The notes beneath the pieces are model-generated. The model made no database searches, was not told the origin of the DNA, and saw nothing but the letters and a program-made list of their open reading frames with translations. A stretch of 64,000 bases of DNA from Lithodes maja. Lineage: Eukaryota > Arthropoda > Malacostraca > Decapoda > Lithodidae. Position numbers and translations under genes: made by a program. The DNA lies in contig JBAKBP010003174.1 in NCBI GenBank assembly GCA_037953745.1, positions 1 through 64,000 of the forward strand. The letters run 5' to 3'. Of this stretch, positions 31,201-42,353 are shown one piece after another; positions within the stretch are counted from its first letter, which is position 1, and each line of letters begins with the position of its first letter.

Positions 31201-33812
31201 TGAGATTACAGATTGTGTGGAAGACGCCCATCCTGATGATAATGTTCTTGAACTTCTCTTGTTTCCAGATAACTTCGGCAGCTTTGGCATAGAGTGCTTG
31301 ATCAAACACGCACACAATCTTGTTAAGCTGTAAGGACTGCATGATAGCATGCGTTTGTTCCAAGATTTCATTAACGGTGGACATTTCTGTTGCGGGAGCA
31401 TTGATAGTGGGCAGGTAGCTTACAGTGTCCTGAACCACTGCAATGTCTCTGCGCATTTTGATGTTGAACCCAGTCCAACTGCTGATGGACTGGTCCTCAT
31501 GGTCTGACATTCGAGTAAGAAGCCAGATATGGTTCTTTGTCTTTGAATCCGACTTCCTTGGTAGTGTCGACATATGCAGTCTCAATCCTAGGTGGCCCTG
31601 CCCGCCGCCCAACATTGTATATTGGCAGCATTGATGATGTCTGAGTGATGCTTCTTATCTTGGACTTGGTAATCTCTGGCAGGACTTTCTCTGGCACAGA
31701 GCCTGCAACCTTGGACTGGACAGCAATGCCATTGACTCTATGAGAAGTACCTGCTCCACTTAGGGTCTCTTCAAGTCGGTCAATGTTATCCCAGGCCAGG
31801 GTTGTGAACACACCAGGGTAGATGTTTGCTGGCAGTGGAATGTCATCCTTTGAGCATTCCAGCTTCTGGATACAAAGGGCTGTATCGATCTCCTCCAACA
31901 TTGAGTAAGACACACAGTGACCAAGACAATTCAGAGTTCGGATCAGTTCTGTGTTTCCTGTCAAAGACTTTACAGCATTGGTCAGCAGTACGTGCTTGGG
32001 TGGTTTTGTCTTGCCACTGGTAACAGCAAAGACCAAGTCACTGCCAAAGGAAGTGGCAAGACGTTGAGCTCTTTCAGAGGGAGTTTCACACTCACACTCT
32101 CCTGTCAGCAGGGTGTGCAGGAATTGAGTGACTGCTGCAGGAATGACATTCTGATCTGTATCGGGAGGCCATGGCTGACTCACATCTTGTTTATTGATCT
32201 CATTCCTCAGCTGCATTCCTGCTTTGGTTAAGACATCTTCAGAGTTAGCTGCTCTTGCTTCTTGCAGGTCTTTTGCCATTTTGTGTGCTTGCCGGGCAAG
32301 GTCGTCCATTGAGAGGCTGCGTGGATAGATTAGAAGCTTTCCTTTCTCATCTGGGACAAAGCGTAGTGATTCTCCAAACTCGGTTTCAATCTTTCGGCGA
32401 ACATGTTTCTTTGTCGCTGGTTTCAGTTGGATAATACCACGGGACATCATGGATCTCTCAAGCCTAGATGTGAGGTTTGTCATAGGCAGTACCTCTGGGT
32501 TGGGGAATAATTTGGTCCTTATATACAAGCAGAGTTCCTCGAGGGCTTCTGTCTCAACCTCTTCGTAGCGTGCTTCCTCGCTTTCTTCCTGATTTTCACC
32601 TGCACCCGACCTGGCGGCCGCTGGGAAATCATCTTTTGTGAAGTGTTTGTAGCACGACTTGTGGTAGTGACCCTCTGCAGCAACAAGGTCTCTGCTAACT
32701 AAACCAAGGATTCTCTGGTTGAGTTTCCTTATTGCTGCTCTGCGAATCTTCTCATCTGCTCGTAGCTCAACACACTGTATGAGTGGCTCCCTTGTCTTTG
32801 TTGTTTTTATGTACTTGCTTGACTTCTCGCAGAAGATACATCCTTTGGCATACACCCTGCTAGTACTAGGGGCATCCCTTGATGCCCTCCTCCTGGGGTC
32901 GACGCTTGCTGATTCTATCTTGACACCCTTGGCAAGGATAGAATCCAGTGACTTCTTCATTGTAAAGAGACTACGACATTTACGGTGATAATGTATGTGT
33001 GGTATTCCTCCTTCTTCAAGGCCCTTGGCTGCTTCCAGGACTGGATCATGCTGCCTGATTTCTGCAGCCCTGAGCAATGTGTTCCAGGAGTCCAAATCCT
33101 GTGGTGACACCAGAGCATCGCTGTCATCATCAGAGCAGTGGATGATACAGTCGATCCGTGCTCTCTTCCTCGCAGATGGTTCCATCCTGCCGTCAAACAG
33201 TCGACACACACCTGCAAAAAATATCGCCATTAAACCATGAACAAACAAACACATTACATGGAAACCACTCTACATAATTATGTTTGCTCCTTCCAATAAT
33301 AAATTATCCCCAAATTATAACCAAAAATCCCCAAATATGAAATAAACCCCTAAATATGGAGAAACTTTAAATACACATCGGAATAATTCTTGTAGAGAAT
33401 CAAATAAGCTACAAGAGCTGTTAGAATATATTTTTCAATGTTCCCCATATTTAAGGATTTATTCTAGATTTAGAGGAAAATACCCAAAATATAGAGTATA
33501 TTCCGAAATATGAGGAAATTTGAAAAATACCTAGGAACAACTCTGGTAGAGAATATAATTCTACATAGGTGTTCAAAGTTTCGCGATGATTGTGTGATGG
33601 ATTTTAAAGAAAATGAGGAAAACGCCGAGCGTCACGCTAAAAATCTTTATTTTTGGGTAGCGCCCCTATTGCATCAAAAAAATTAGACTAAGCTACCAGT
33701 GCGAGAAGGCTATCATATCTTAATGTACTTACAGTCACTCTATAAACATTTTAGTACCATTCGTGTTTAGTCACCCCAGGTGGTACCGATATCTGGCCTG
33801 GCTCATGGACTA
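28223..33812 (-). mobile_element. 5.6-kb DNA transposon with PIN-nuclease-like protein
   Basis: Inverted ends: the left reads TAGTCCATGAGCCAAGACCC, then GATATCGGTACCACCCGGGG and TGACTAA. The right, complemented, reads TAGTCCATGAGCCAGGCC, then GATATCGGTACCACCTGGGG and TGACTAA; the left end has about 8 extra bases in the middle. If the element starts at GTCC, both sides are flanked by TA; no longer target duplication is evident. The single gene runs on the minus strand. The stretches 28280-28550 and 33255-33750 are AT-rich UTR-like sequence. Presence of an XPG-like nuclease recalls the Academ superfamily, but no helicase was seen, so the assignment is open. Confidence 0.75.
28551..33185 (-). 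pseudogene. Large Cys/His plus XPG/FEN-like PIN nuclease protein, two frameshifts
   Basis: The likely start is the ATG at 33185 (MEPSARKRAR). Just upstream, TTTTTTGCAG then GTGTGTGTCG on the minus strand could be a splice acceptor. The N-terminal third has YHRKC, CIFC and YHKSCYKHF, treble-clef-like Cys/His clusters. The middle third has PFGRIPVDQTIEETI, TPGGTKGFSLKGGAVARYYL and PLGPLPWALASGDGSLRKTN, hallmarks of a family widespread in cnidarian, mollusc and crustacean genomes. The last third has EEADTRLLLHA, TAEDTDVMVL and GMHAFTGCDTVSAFAGRGK, which parallel the EAD, EDSD and GCDY acidic motifs of XPG/FEN nucleases. A CXC-like tail follows (CKCVRSCELPKCTC). Frames change near 31545 and 29733, so this copy is inactive. 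A role in cutting DNA during transposition is inference. Confidence 0.7.
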
Positions 33813-35402
33813 GGAGGCGCGCAGTGTTTTTTGCCATGCTCGATGACTTCACGGCTGGCTGGCCTCTTGGGGATTGGTTGGTAGAGTTTTTTTAACCATG
33901 CTTGGTGACTTCATGGTTGGCAGGCCTCTTTTGGATTGGCTAGAGGACTTGTTACCGCTTTGCCTACGAGGTGCGAGCTAATGCTAGTATATATACAGCT
34001 CTCTTGCCACTCTTTCCCTCTGATCTGGTTTCTAGAATGCATCCCTCTTATCCCTTTGATATCTGTCCCCCTCTCTGCACCTGACAACCTTTTCCTCTGC
34101 CTATCTCTCATTTTCCATATCTTTCACCACCTTTTATTAATATTATACCCCTTCTGGTTAACTCTGCATAATCAGCTTCATGCGTTAAGGTCTTATATAA
34201 CCTATATGTTTAGTTAAGATAAGTTGATCACTAAGCATTGGTTGGCATCCATATTGTTCAGTACTGCTTCCTATACTTATTAGTGTTCTGCTGGATTAGA
34301 TAATGCTAGACTAAGAGTCTGATACTATAAGGTATTGTTTCCGATGGGTGCTGGCTTTAGTTAAAAGCTGCAAGACATACCTGGAGTTGATTGGGTAAAT
34401 TCTAGTCTGTGTGCCATTGAGAGTAGAGCATGCACGAATGAGGGCTTTTTGCCTATACCATTCTGCACTGTTCTAACCTCGGTTGTGATGTGCCATATGG
34501 CCTTTGTCGCCTGGTGCGTTGACTTCATTAATGTAATGTAACCTCGGTTGTTTGTCTTTGAGGTACGCCAGGAGAACGCTTAATACTAAGGTATTAAGGT
34601 TTTTCAAGAGCTACCCTTCACTATAACGTAATATTTGACGCACAGACTTGAGATTTGCACTAGGCTATGCGGCATGCCATGCGCACCAGTATCTCGTATC
34701 ATTGACTCTAGCTAGACTTTATCAGTCATAGTAGACATTAAGTATATTAAACCAATTACTCTTATTATGCATACCCGTTTATGATTACACAAGCATTTCG
34801 CATCCTAGTTTGATGTATTGAGACACAAACGACTTAGGCTCTTTTTGTTGATAGGAATACTGCATTGTCGTGGCGATTATTATTATTGTTGTAGCGTTTA
34901 GGATATTCTTGGCTCAGACTGCATTATATATCCTGCCTTTTGTGAGCATAGCCTGCTCGAGCATTGTTCCGCTGCCTGCCTTTTTGGGTTCCATTTCCAA
35001 TTCGAGCATCTTGATAGCATCTAACATTTAAAGAAGATTCCTTGTTGGTGTTGAAGGACTTTAGTGCACTTTCTTTCATGCAGGAGTGCCTGACATTTAT
35101 TGATTAAAGTAACGTAATCTGTTACTTCTCTTACCACCTTACTTTGCATACCATAACCAAGCACCTTCGGTTATAGGTAGTAATTGGCTGTTTTCACATA
35201 ACATTAAGCCTAGAGTAGACGCACATTTATTGAGTTTGATAACCTATTATTGCATATAGAACTCTGGAGAGTATTTATTTGTGTTCTTTGTTCACTGGGA
35301 ATATACATCAGAGGTTGGATCTAGCGCTTTCCGTTGCAGCATTTATGCCATTACTAGTCCAATGAATAAGAGCCCTGATATATTTAAACCTCAATCGTAA
35401 CA
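33813..35402 (+). mobile_element. Long LTR (type 1), left arm, 5' end missing
   Basis: Matches the full LTR at 49373-51150 in the right arm but starts only at GGAGGCGCGCAG, losing about 250 bp where the inverted-repeat transposon ends. It ends CAATCGTAACA. A TATA-like TATATATA lies near 33989. It is homologous along its length to the type 2 LTRs (38075, 51794), sharing for example GAAGATTCCTTG and the CTGCTGGATTAGATAATGCT region. It lies antisense to the adjacent gag remnant. Confidence 0.65.
34474..34550 (+). mobile_element. 53-bp retrotransposon stub with 12-bp target duplication
   Basis: TAACCTCGGTTG occurs at 34474-34485 and again at 34539-34550. Between them are 53 bp that match the extreme 3' end of the I-like element at 55041-62163 (GTGCCATATGGCCTTTGTCG, ending TTCATTAATGTAATG). 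The right arm of the palindrome has a single uninterrupted TAACCTCGGTTG here, so the empty site is visible. Confidence 0.93.
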
Positions 35403-36106
35403 TATGGCACTCCAAATCTGCCCTAAATTTTGCTAACTCCTCAACCTTATACTGTGGTTCTGCGAGCTTTAACAAGGCAACGACATGGCCATCTTCAACT
35501 GCTACTGATCCCTGTATGTGGACTGTAATAGTTGTACTGCCTCAAGATAGCTATCACCTACTACCGCAAAACTATTTATCAAATGTAAGGCCTCTCCTTC
35601 CATTTGTCCTTTCAGATAGTGAAACTTACGGACATTATCCAAAGAGGATTCATGTACTGTAGACCGAAATACATCCCCAAAAGCTAACCACTCAGTCAAT
35701 TTGCCCCCAAATGTAGGAAGACTGAGCTTTGGGAGGTGCACAGTGTGTTTTGGGTCAAGCCTTCTATGGGCCTCATTCTCGCCTCTCTTCTTGTTTGCGA
35801 CAGCGCGCTGTAATAGGTGCTTCGCTTTAAAGACAGGTTCATCATAGAGGGCGCGATTATCACACTCTGTAACTATCTCTTCCTCCTCTGTCATGTCTGC
35901 CACAATCACCTCAATTAGAGCAACAATACGACCGTGGGTGCCTGGACATTGTCTAACCTAGCCTCTAATTCCCCGAGGTCAGCAGTAGTGATGAAAGCGT
36001 TGACATCAATAATTAACCTATTTAATACTCCCCGAAGTCCCGCCGTCTGATTTTTTAGGGGCTTTGCTTAGCAACCCCCTAGACGGTGTCTCTTCCTGTT
36101 TACTCA
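35403..36106 (-). pseudogene. BEL/Pao-type gag remnant, left arm
   Basis: On the minus strand an N-terminus MSKQEETPSSG is followed by stops. An open stretch (35502-35909) then carries HLPKLSLPTFGGKLTEWLAF, KFHYLKGQMEGEALHLI and YLEAVQLLQSTYRD, the pattern of the DUF1759 gag domain of BEL/Pao retrotransposons. A shifted frame continues with KFRADLECH up to the LTR junction. Protease, RT and integrase are absent. The mirror copy is at 48661-49372. Confidence 0.75.
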
Positions 36107-36419
36107 TTTTGTTTGTAAGCCTGTAGGCTATTTACCTAAAATGTTACAATTACAACGGCAAAATAGTAGCCTAGTTAAGAGACGCGGGCCGGCGGACTTC
36201 TATGTTATGGAGAAAAAATAGCACACCAAATAGCAATACCTGCACTAAAGGGTCATATTGGACAAGAAAAAATGTTAGGTCAGGTCAGGTGTCATAGGAA
36301 GTCTGAAATGAAAGAGAACATTATTGGGGGAAGATGATGGGTGGGATGCAGGACTTAGGCAGGCGCAATGATGTGACCCTGCATTCCGGCTCTAACCATC
36401 GCTTGGCTAGCCTTAAGCT

Positions 36420-36644
36420 CGGGTCACACATACACTTTCTAACGTCCCGTCCGGCCCCAACCTCTTAATTCGCCTTGCCTAGGCGGCGGCCTTTTTGTGC
36501 ATGCATAAAATGGTCCGTGTGGGTCGGGGCAACTGCCAGAAAACGTGTTATGCCGGGACACTCACGGGACATCCACGGACACACACAGAAGTTATTTTCT
36601 TGGTCGGGGACGGACGGGACGTTAGAACGTGTATGTGTGACCCG
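36420..36644. mobile_element. 225-bp MITE with long inverted ends, left arm
   Basis: Starts CGGGTCACACATACAC then TTCTAACGTCCCGTCC, and ends with the near-perfect inverse (GGACGGGACGTTAGAACGTG, TATGTGTGACCCG). No clear target duplication and no coding content. The mirror copy at 48123-48347 has the same size, so the insertion predates the palindrome or was duplicated with it. Confidence 0.8.
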
Positions 36645-38070
36645 ACCTTTACCAGTTTATCGAGTTGTTCCTGCATCCTGTTATATGTCCCCTTGCTCAT
36701 TGCCTTAAAAAATCCCTTTCTGGTAGCTAATTCCCACGTCTGGGCACCAATGTGGTATACTATCAATGGAAGTTTAATATCTCTAAGCTATAATAATTCA
36801 AACAACATCAATCTAAATTAAATTACTCCATATCTAAATTGAATTCAAACTGAAACAAGCTAATTTATATCCAAAAGTCTCACATAATAAGTTGTATATA
36901 AAGTAAGGTTATAAGGGTTAATATTATCCAGGAATTAACTCACCAATAGTTCCACGTGGCAATGAGACAAAGGAGAACGTTTACCCAATATGGCGGACAA
37001 TGGGGAAGCGAGACGCCGGCCCTGTGGCTCGGATCAAGTGAAAGAAAGAATCAAATGATTATATGGGAATGGACATGAATACTATGCTTATCAGTTCTGT
37101 CAGTCAGTCATGGCGTCGATGAGAGCGTCGTGATGGTGTAGATGTATGTATTGCTGTAGTTTGTTGTGATTAGAGGCACAAAAGCTCGATCAACTGAAGG
37201 CGGAAATTAGATGTTAACTGGTTGGTGTTCACGAAGACTTTCCTGCTTCCAGCCCTCCGCCTTGCTGCCGTGGCATATGCCAGGGCCCAAATTATCGTAC
37301 CGATTCTATGTTGCTCAATACGATAAATTATATGAATATATACGATAAATTCATATATACTACATAAGACCATGTCAATATTGCTTAATAGCATATTAGG
37401 CCTTTTATAATCTTAACTTACTTACAATCTTATAATATACGATCTAATCGTCCTACGCCGTGCAGCGGGAACGACCGTGACGTCACAGAGACGTACGGTA
37501 GCACAAAAAGTGTCGTACACTATCGTATTTACATGATACAGTTCCAATTCCTCTTCCGAATTGTCACTGGTGTAGTACCAATTTTCACCATAGATCAATG
37601 TTTTAAAGGTAGAGTCTGATATAAGAAAAGGCCAAAAGGTAAATATTCAAGGAATCTCAAGGTAGCGGAGCATAGACGACTGCCTGATAAGAAGTGATCT
37701 TATTCCTAAAGAATACATATCACCCAGCCCAATTAATTAGCCACCAATGCCTCAAATTTTAGTTAAGCATTGTAGGTTATGATAAATCCCTAGGAATCAA
37801 GATCACTCCAGTAAGGTGCATATTGTACCTATCAGAGATTGTGCAGGGATAAGAGTAGGACCGGGGGAGGGGCAACCACATGTAAGAGTTAAGAGGAGGT
37901 AGAACCTTACAGGTGATTATGATATAAGTAGAGGATTCTCTATTTTTCGCACACGGCAAATAAACATGGTATTTTACCAGTCTTGTTCTTTCATCCGGAA
38001 TCTACTGTTGGTACGATTAGATCAATTTACAGTACAATGAGTAACGAGGGTAGAGGACGACTAAGCTTTA
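36645..38070. other. Palindrome-arm sequence without recognised genes (left)
   Basis: AT-rich sequence mirrored at about 46690-48122. Short open frames here (for example 37170-37394 minus) are conserved between the arms only because the arms are duplicates. Nothing in them resembles a known domain. Confidence 0.6.
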
Positions 38071-38074
38071 CCTC

Positions 38075-39938
38075 TGTGACGCATGTCCAGTCTGAGCATG
38101 CTGTACAGAACGCCTAGTCATGCCCCACTCTCGCTAGGATCGTCAGGGCAGGAACTTTGGCTGTAGTCTATGTAGAGTTTCCTAACTTAGTTCATGTGAG
38201 CCGTTGTACTATAAGCATTATGAATATGTATTTTGTTTTCATCTGAGTCAACGAGTTCTATTTTATATCATTAGTTATAAGTGTTGTGTATAACACTTAT
38301 TGTTAATGATGAGAGGAGAGAGAGAGATTACGTAACGGGGGTCAGTGAGTGCGCCATGCGGCAGGTGGGCCTAACTCTAGCACTCCCCCCCCCCTCCCTC
38401 CTCCCCTCAGTGCGTGGGAAAGCCTTTGTCTATCCCAGATTGAGAGAGATAAGTTACGTAATGATTGTCAGTGGGCGGTCCTTAGTAGTGCACGTTGGGC
38501 TCACTAGAGGGCCGAGTATAAAAAGGGAAGTCTCGCCACATTTTCTTCAGAACTCATTAGGCAGAGCGACTTCTCATTTCCCTTGCTACCTATATATATT
38601 CTTCCGACTGATGTGAACTTTCTCTACTATCTTTACAGCCTTTTTTCCTCTTTTCCCTACCCTTTTTAACTTCCATGGTCCCGTTGGTGCAGAGCTAGTC
38701 AGCCAACGTATTATCGCTTGAGTTCTCACGAGATATATGCCTAGTAGATAGCCTATTTTGGAAGGGATAATTTAGAATAGGATTGATTAATGTTTGTTGC
38801 ACTCGTATATGCATTTCCCTGGGTGTTATTATTATTGTTCCGGTTTTCTGCTGGTCTAGGTAATGCTAGACTGGGATAAGGCTACTGGTGTTGTGATTTC
38901 CGATGTGTACTAGATTTTGTTGAACCTGTACAATCGCAACGGAGACGTGGGAAGCCTAGGTGGTCTTTCTGACTGTGTACCTTGTGAGTTTAGCACTGTG
39001 TTGCGAGTGAGGGCTTTTGCCTCTGCCACCCAACACTGTACTAACTCGTTTGCTTTGACTTTGAGAGGATCGCCAGGAGAGAACCAGATACTAGCGATCT
39101 GGATCTCTCAAGAGAGCATCCCGTCAATTACCGTAATTTGGCCGCACAGCCTTAAGGACCTCGCTAGGCTACGAGCCGCTTGCTCAGCCATTGTTTCCTA
39201 GCCTACTACATCCCAGCTAGACTTTGCTCGATCAGCAGATACAGAATAGTATTGAAGCTTTCCTTATGTATGATATTGTTTATGCACTATTGATTTCATG
39301 TGTTGCACGCTTAGCTACTTTAGTGATTAGTGGCCCACGAGCACAATCCGAGTAGGCTATTGCCGGTGCATTGGCGGAGTACTTCTTTTTAATGTTTGCC
39401 ATTTACTATTGCCTATTCTTATAATTCTTCTTATGTCAATTTAAACCTTTAATGATATTTAATTGCCAGTGTGTTGCTTATTGAATTGCTGTTCAAAATC
39501 CGATACGTACTTCTTACGAGCATCCGAGAAGCATCTAACTTTTTCAGAAGATTCCTTGCTCGATGCTTAAGGACTATTGATTAACGTAACGTAATAGTGC
39601 CGATCCGAAGTAGAGGGTGGAGGACTTCTTAACTTCTTAGTCAAGGGTGGATTACTTCGGCTTCGGCCAACACTATTCTTTGGTGTTGTTGTTTCTTACT
39701 TCTTTGTTTGATTGTTGACCAGACTAGATAATTCCTGTCTCTTTATTAGTCTGTTGTGGAACACTAGTACCGAGTTCTTGTATACCCCGTTATAGCAGAT
39801 CGAACTCTGGAGGGTATTGGTGTTTTTTGTTCAGCTGGCAGTACTCTGGGGTTGGGATCGTGTGTTTCCGTTGTGGCAGCGAGCCGTACTCGAGTCCTGA
39901 TTGAGAGCCCTTGTGTACCCGAGTGCCAGGTCGTAACA
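38075..39938 (+). mobile_element. Solo LTR (type 2), 1.86 kb, with 4-bp target duplication
   Basis: Begins TGTGACGCATG and ends GGTCGTAACA, flanked by CCTC at 38071-38074 and 39939-39942. The right palindrome arm lacks it, giving the empty site (GCTTTACCTCTGACC). The promoter-like GAGTATAAAAAGGG at about 38514-38527 is followed by CTTCAGAACTCATTAGGCAG, a plausible start region. TG...CA ends and short duplication indicate LTR-retrotransposon integration followed by LTR-LTR recombination. Confidence 0.88.
38514..38527 (+). promoter_or_regulatory. TATA box of type 2 LTR
   Basis: GAGTATAAAAAGGG in the 5' half of the LTR. The same element (GAGTATAAAAAGAG) occurs at the equivalent place in the minus-strand LTR at about 53197-53210, which supports the sense direction of the LTR. 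Confidence 0.65.
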
Positions 39939-39942
39939 CCTC

Positions 39943-40561
39943 TTTGAACCGTAAGTCAGGAAGAACAATGATGGCATCCTAAGTAAACATGAAGTTATAT
40001 CACCCTAGGCACAGGAAACATGGAAAGATGTTTTTCTCCTCTGCCGGCGGTACAATAAATTTTTACCAAGTATGTATCTAGGCCCTAGACCACATACGCC
40101 GGTCGGCGGTCCCAGCAAAAGAGGACACCTCTGGTAACAAACAAGTCTCATAACCTCCCACCCCTTCTTTTTAGTTGTTTGTACCAAGGTATAATTATGA
40201 AAGAGGTATTCTCATTCCCATTTAACTCTGTAGTAATCTTTGAACAAATTATATTTGTTAATATGGAGTTTTCCATGTATCCTATGCTACAAAAAGGTGC
40301 TACACATATTATAGATATTTTTTAGAATATATTAAATCGGTTAGAAAAGAGTTCATGGTGATAAATAAATGCTGAATTAATATTTAAAAAGCGGTTGTTG
40401 GCAGGAATCTCCAGGTATCCACAGGACTAAGCCCCGCCCAACTTCACTCAATGCGCATTTTATTGGCTAGCATCGCAAGCTCCGCCTTACTGTTCTTGAC
40501 GCCTGACGGCGGGGAATTTCGAATATTTTGTTTGTTTACTTGTAATATTTAATTAATTACA
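39943..40561. other. Palindrome-arm sequence, no gene (left)
   Basis: Mirrored at about 46072-46686. Includes CGCCGG-rich motifs (CTGCCGGCGGTACAATAAAT, CATACGCCGGTCGGCGGTCC) and a CCAAT-like ATTGGCTAGC upstream of the THAP remnant. No supported coding region. Confidence 0.55.
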
Positions 40562-40770
40562 ATGGTTGTTTGTGCTGTGTCAACGTGTAAATTATCAGGG
40601 AAGAACACAACTCTATTTGTGTCTTTCTACATGTTCCCTAGAAACATTACACTGAGAAAAATATGGCTAGAAGCGTATACACAAGACATAAATCTGGACG
40701 AGTTAAAGCCATGACATTCAATATGTTACATTCATTTTACACCCGAGTGCTTTAATTTTCACCCATCCAC
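40562..40770 (+). pseudogene. THAP-domain remnant, left arm
   Basis: The ATG at 40562 opens MVVCAVSTCKLSGKNTT, then FYMFPRNITLRKIWLEAY, a stop after DELKP (TGA about 40712), and in a shifted frame CYIHFTPECFN. This order (C-x4-C, a central FP and W, then C-x2-H-F) is the C2CH zinc finger of THAP domains, which bind DNA and occur at the N-termini of P-element and Kolobok transposases as well as host proteins. No transposase follows. It may instead be a first exon; the frame break argues for a relic. Confidence 0.6.
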
Positions 40771-42353
40771 CAGCTGAAGATATCCTTAAAGCCAAAAACT
40801 ATAGTACCATGCACCCAGTCTCGCCTACTTTATGTCTTTCCTTAAATATACAAACAAACAGTGATGGAATGTATAGGACACTAGGAAGACATAGGCTAGT
40901 GCCTTTCTATATAGCCTACTGTTCTCATTCCACAAGTAATCTTATTTATTTAAGTAAACTTTACTTAGTTACAGCATTGTGGCTAGAATATATTGTATAA
41001 ACAAAAAATCCTGTTCTTAAGTCTATTTTATTTCTGTCAATCTTCTGTCATACTTTGTATAACACTAAAATGTAAATACTGTACTAAAGTAGAGGCTCGT
41101 ATCATCTTACTTTTAAGTAATGAAATACCTAGAAATATTATCCCATTGTACGAAGCTATCAAGCATATTACTGATACATTATCATAGATTGACCGTTTTC
41201 ATTATTAATGAATGAAACAGACGGTTTTCAACTTTAATTTGTATTTTAAAATGTAAAACTTGCAAACTAAACAAACCAAAATTGGGACAAGGACAATATA
41301 AAGTCAAATTAAATTATCAAAATCGCTATGTGGAAACAACGCTTACTAAAATGAAAATTATTAAATAAAAGAACACAATCCACCACATTAGGGAGCCAAG
41401 ACAAGCTAGGCTTCCAAGAGGAACAAGTGGGCGTGGCTTAACGCAGCCTAAGCGTAAAGTTGCCAACTCGTATTTTTGCTGTGTTAACATGACACTACCT
41501 CTCCCTATACAGTTCACCTTCCTTGGTTTCAACTCGGCGGTAAACAAAATGATGTTTGAGCCTCACAAAGGATATTTGGGAAAGCAATAAACTACGGGGA
41601 GGAATATAGTTGGTAGGGCCTCGAGGGTCGAGAACACCTGAGCCATCCTACTTTAGGAGATAAACACAGTCAACGCGCCGGTTCGGTCAGACGACGGAAT
41701 GTCAGCAGGAAATTGATTGCAGCAATATGCCTTCTTCAAAAAAGGAGGAACAGGCGATACAGGTAACAAGGGGAATTCCCCATGTCCGAGGCACCATAAA
41801 ACTCTTAACCCGCCAGTTTTTGACGCCGGCAGGGGGCTAACTCCCAACATCAAAAAAGAAATGACCCAGGGTTCTTAACGAACAAGTAGCTCAAGGAATA
41901 AAGGGACACAGGTGATTGTAGTCCCTCTGACTACTCCAACAATGGTTATTCCTCTCCCATAATGTCACTCGGAGGTAAAGGGCAGGGCGAATACTTCATT
42001 GAGTTTTTTTAACCGGTGTTAGTACCATCACAAGGGAGCTCTACTGTAATAAAAAACGCCGGTTAGGATATATCTACAACAGGTAAGATATCAGTTAAGA
42101 GAAGAAATCTATAGCGCCAAGACCCCTCATCTTTAGAATGATACTAATAGCACAAGAAATGTGTCCCTTTGCATTCATTAATACCACCAACGGACTGGGA
42201 TCCGCGGGCGCTAGAATCAGGCAGAGAACTCATAATTTTCTTCAGTTCGCACCGGTTAATTCATACCGCTAGCGGAGGAGAAAGAATACATTTAACCGTG
42301 ATTCCTAGCGATGCCGACCAACTCGCCAGCTCTGACCTACCCGGCGGTTAACC
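40771..42353. other. Palindrome-arm sequence, no recognised gene (left)
   Basis: Mirrored at about 44279-45870. Short frames such as 40993-41187 (plus) and 41326-41547 (minus) recur in the other arm by duplication. Several CCGG-centred motifs (AACGCCGGTTAGG, CACCGGTTAATTC, CCCGGCGGTTAACC) cluster from 41660 on. Confidence 0.55.

Noticed and set aside
28223..33812. Tc1/mariner assignment for the PIN-nuclease element because TA flanks its GTCC ends
   Set aside because: TA on both sides is weak evidence, and the protein has no mariner-type DDE catalytic domain.
38281..38616. 111-codon frame inside the solo LTR
   Set aside because: Overlaps the LTR promoter region and is not preserved in the related LTR at 51794-53631.
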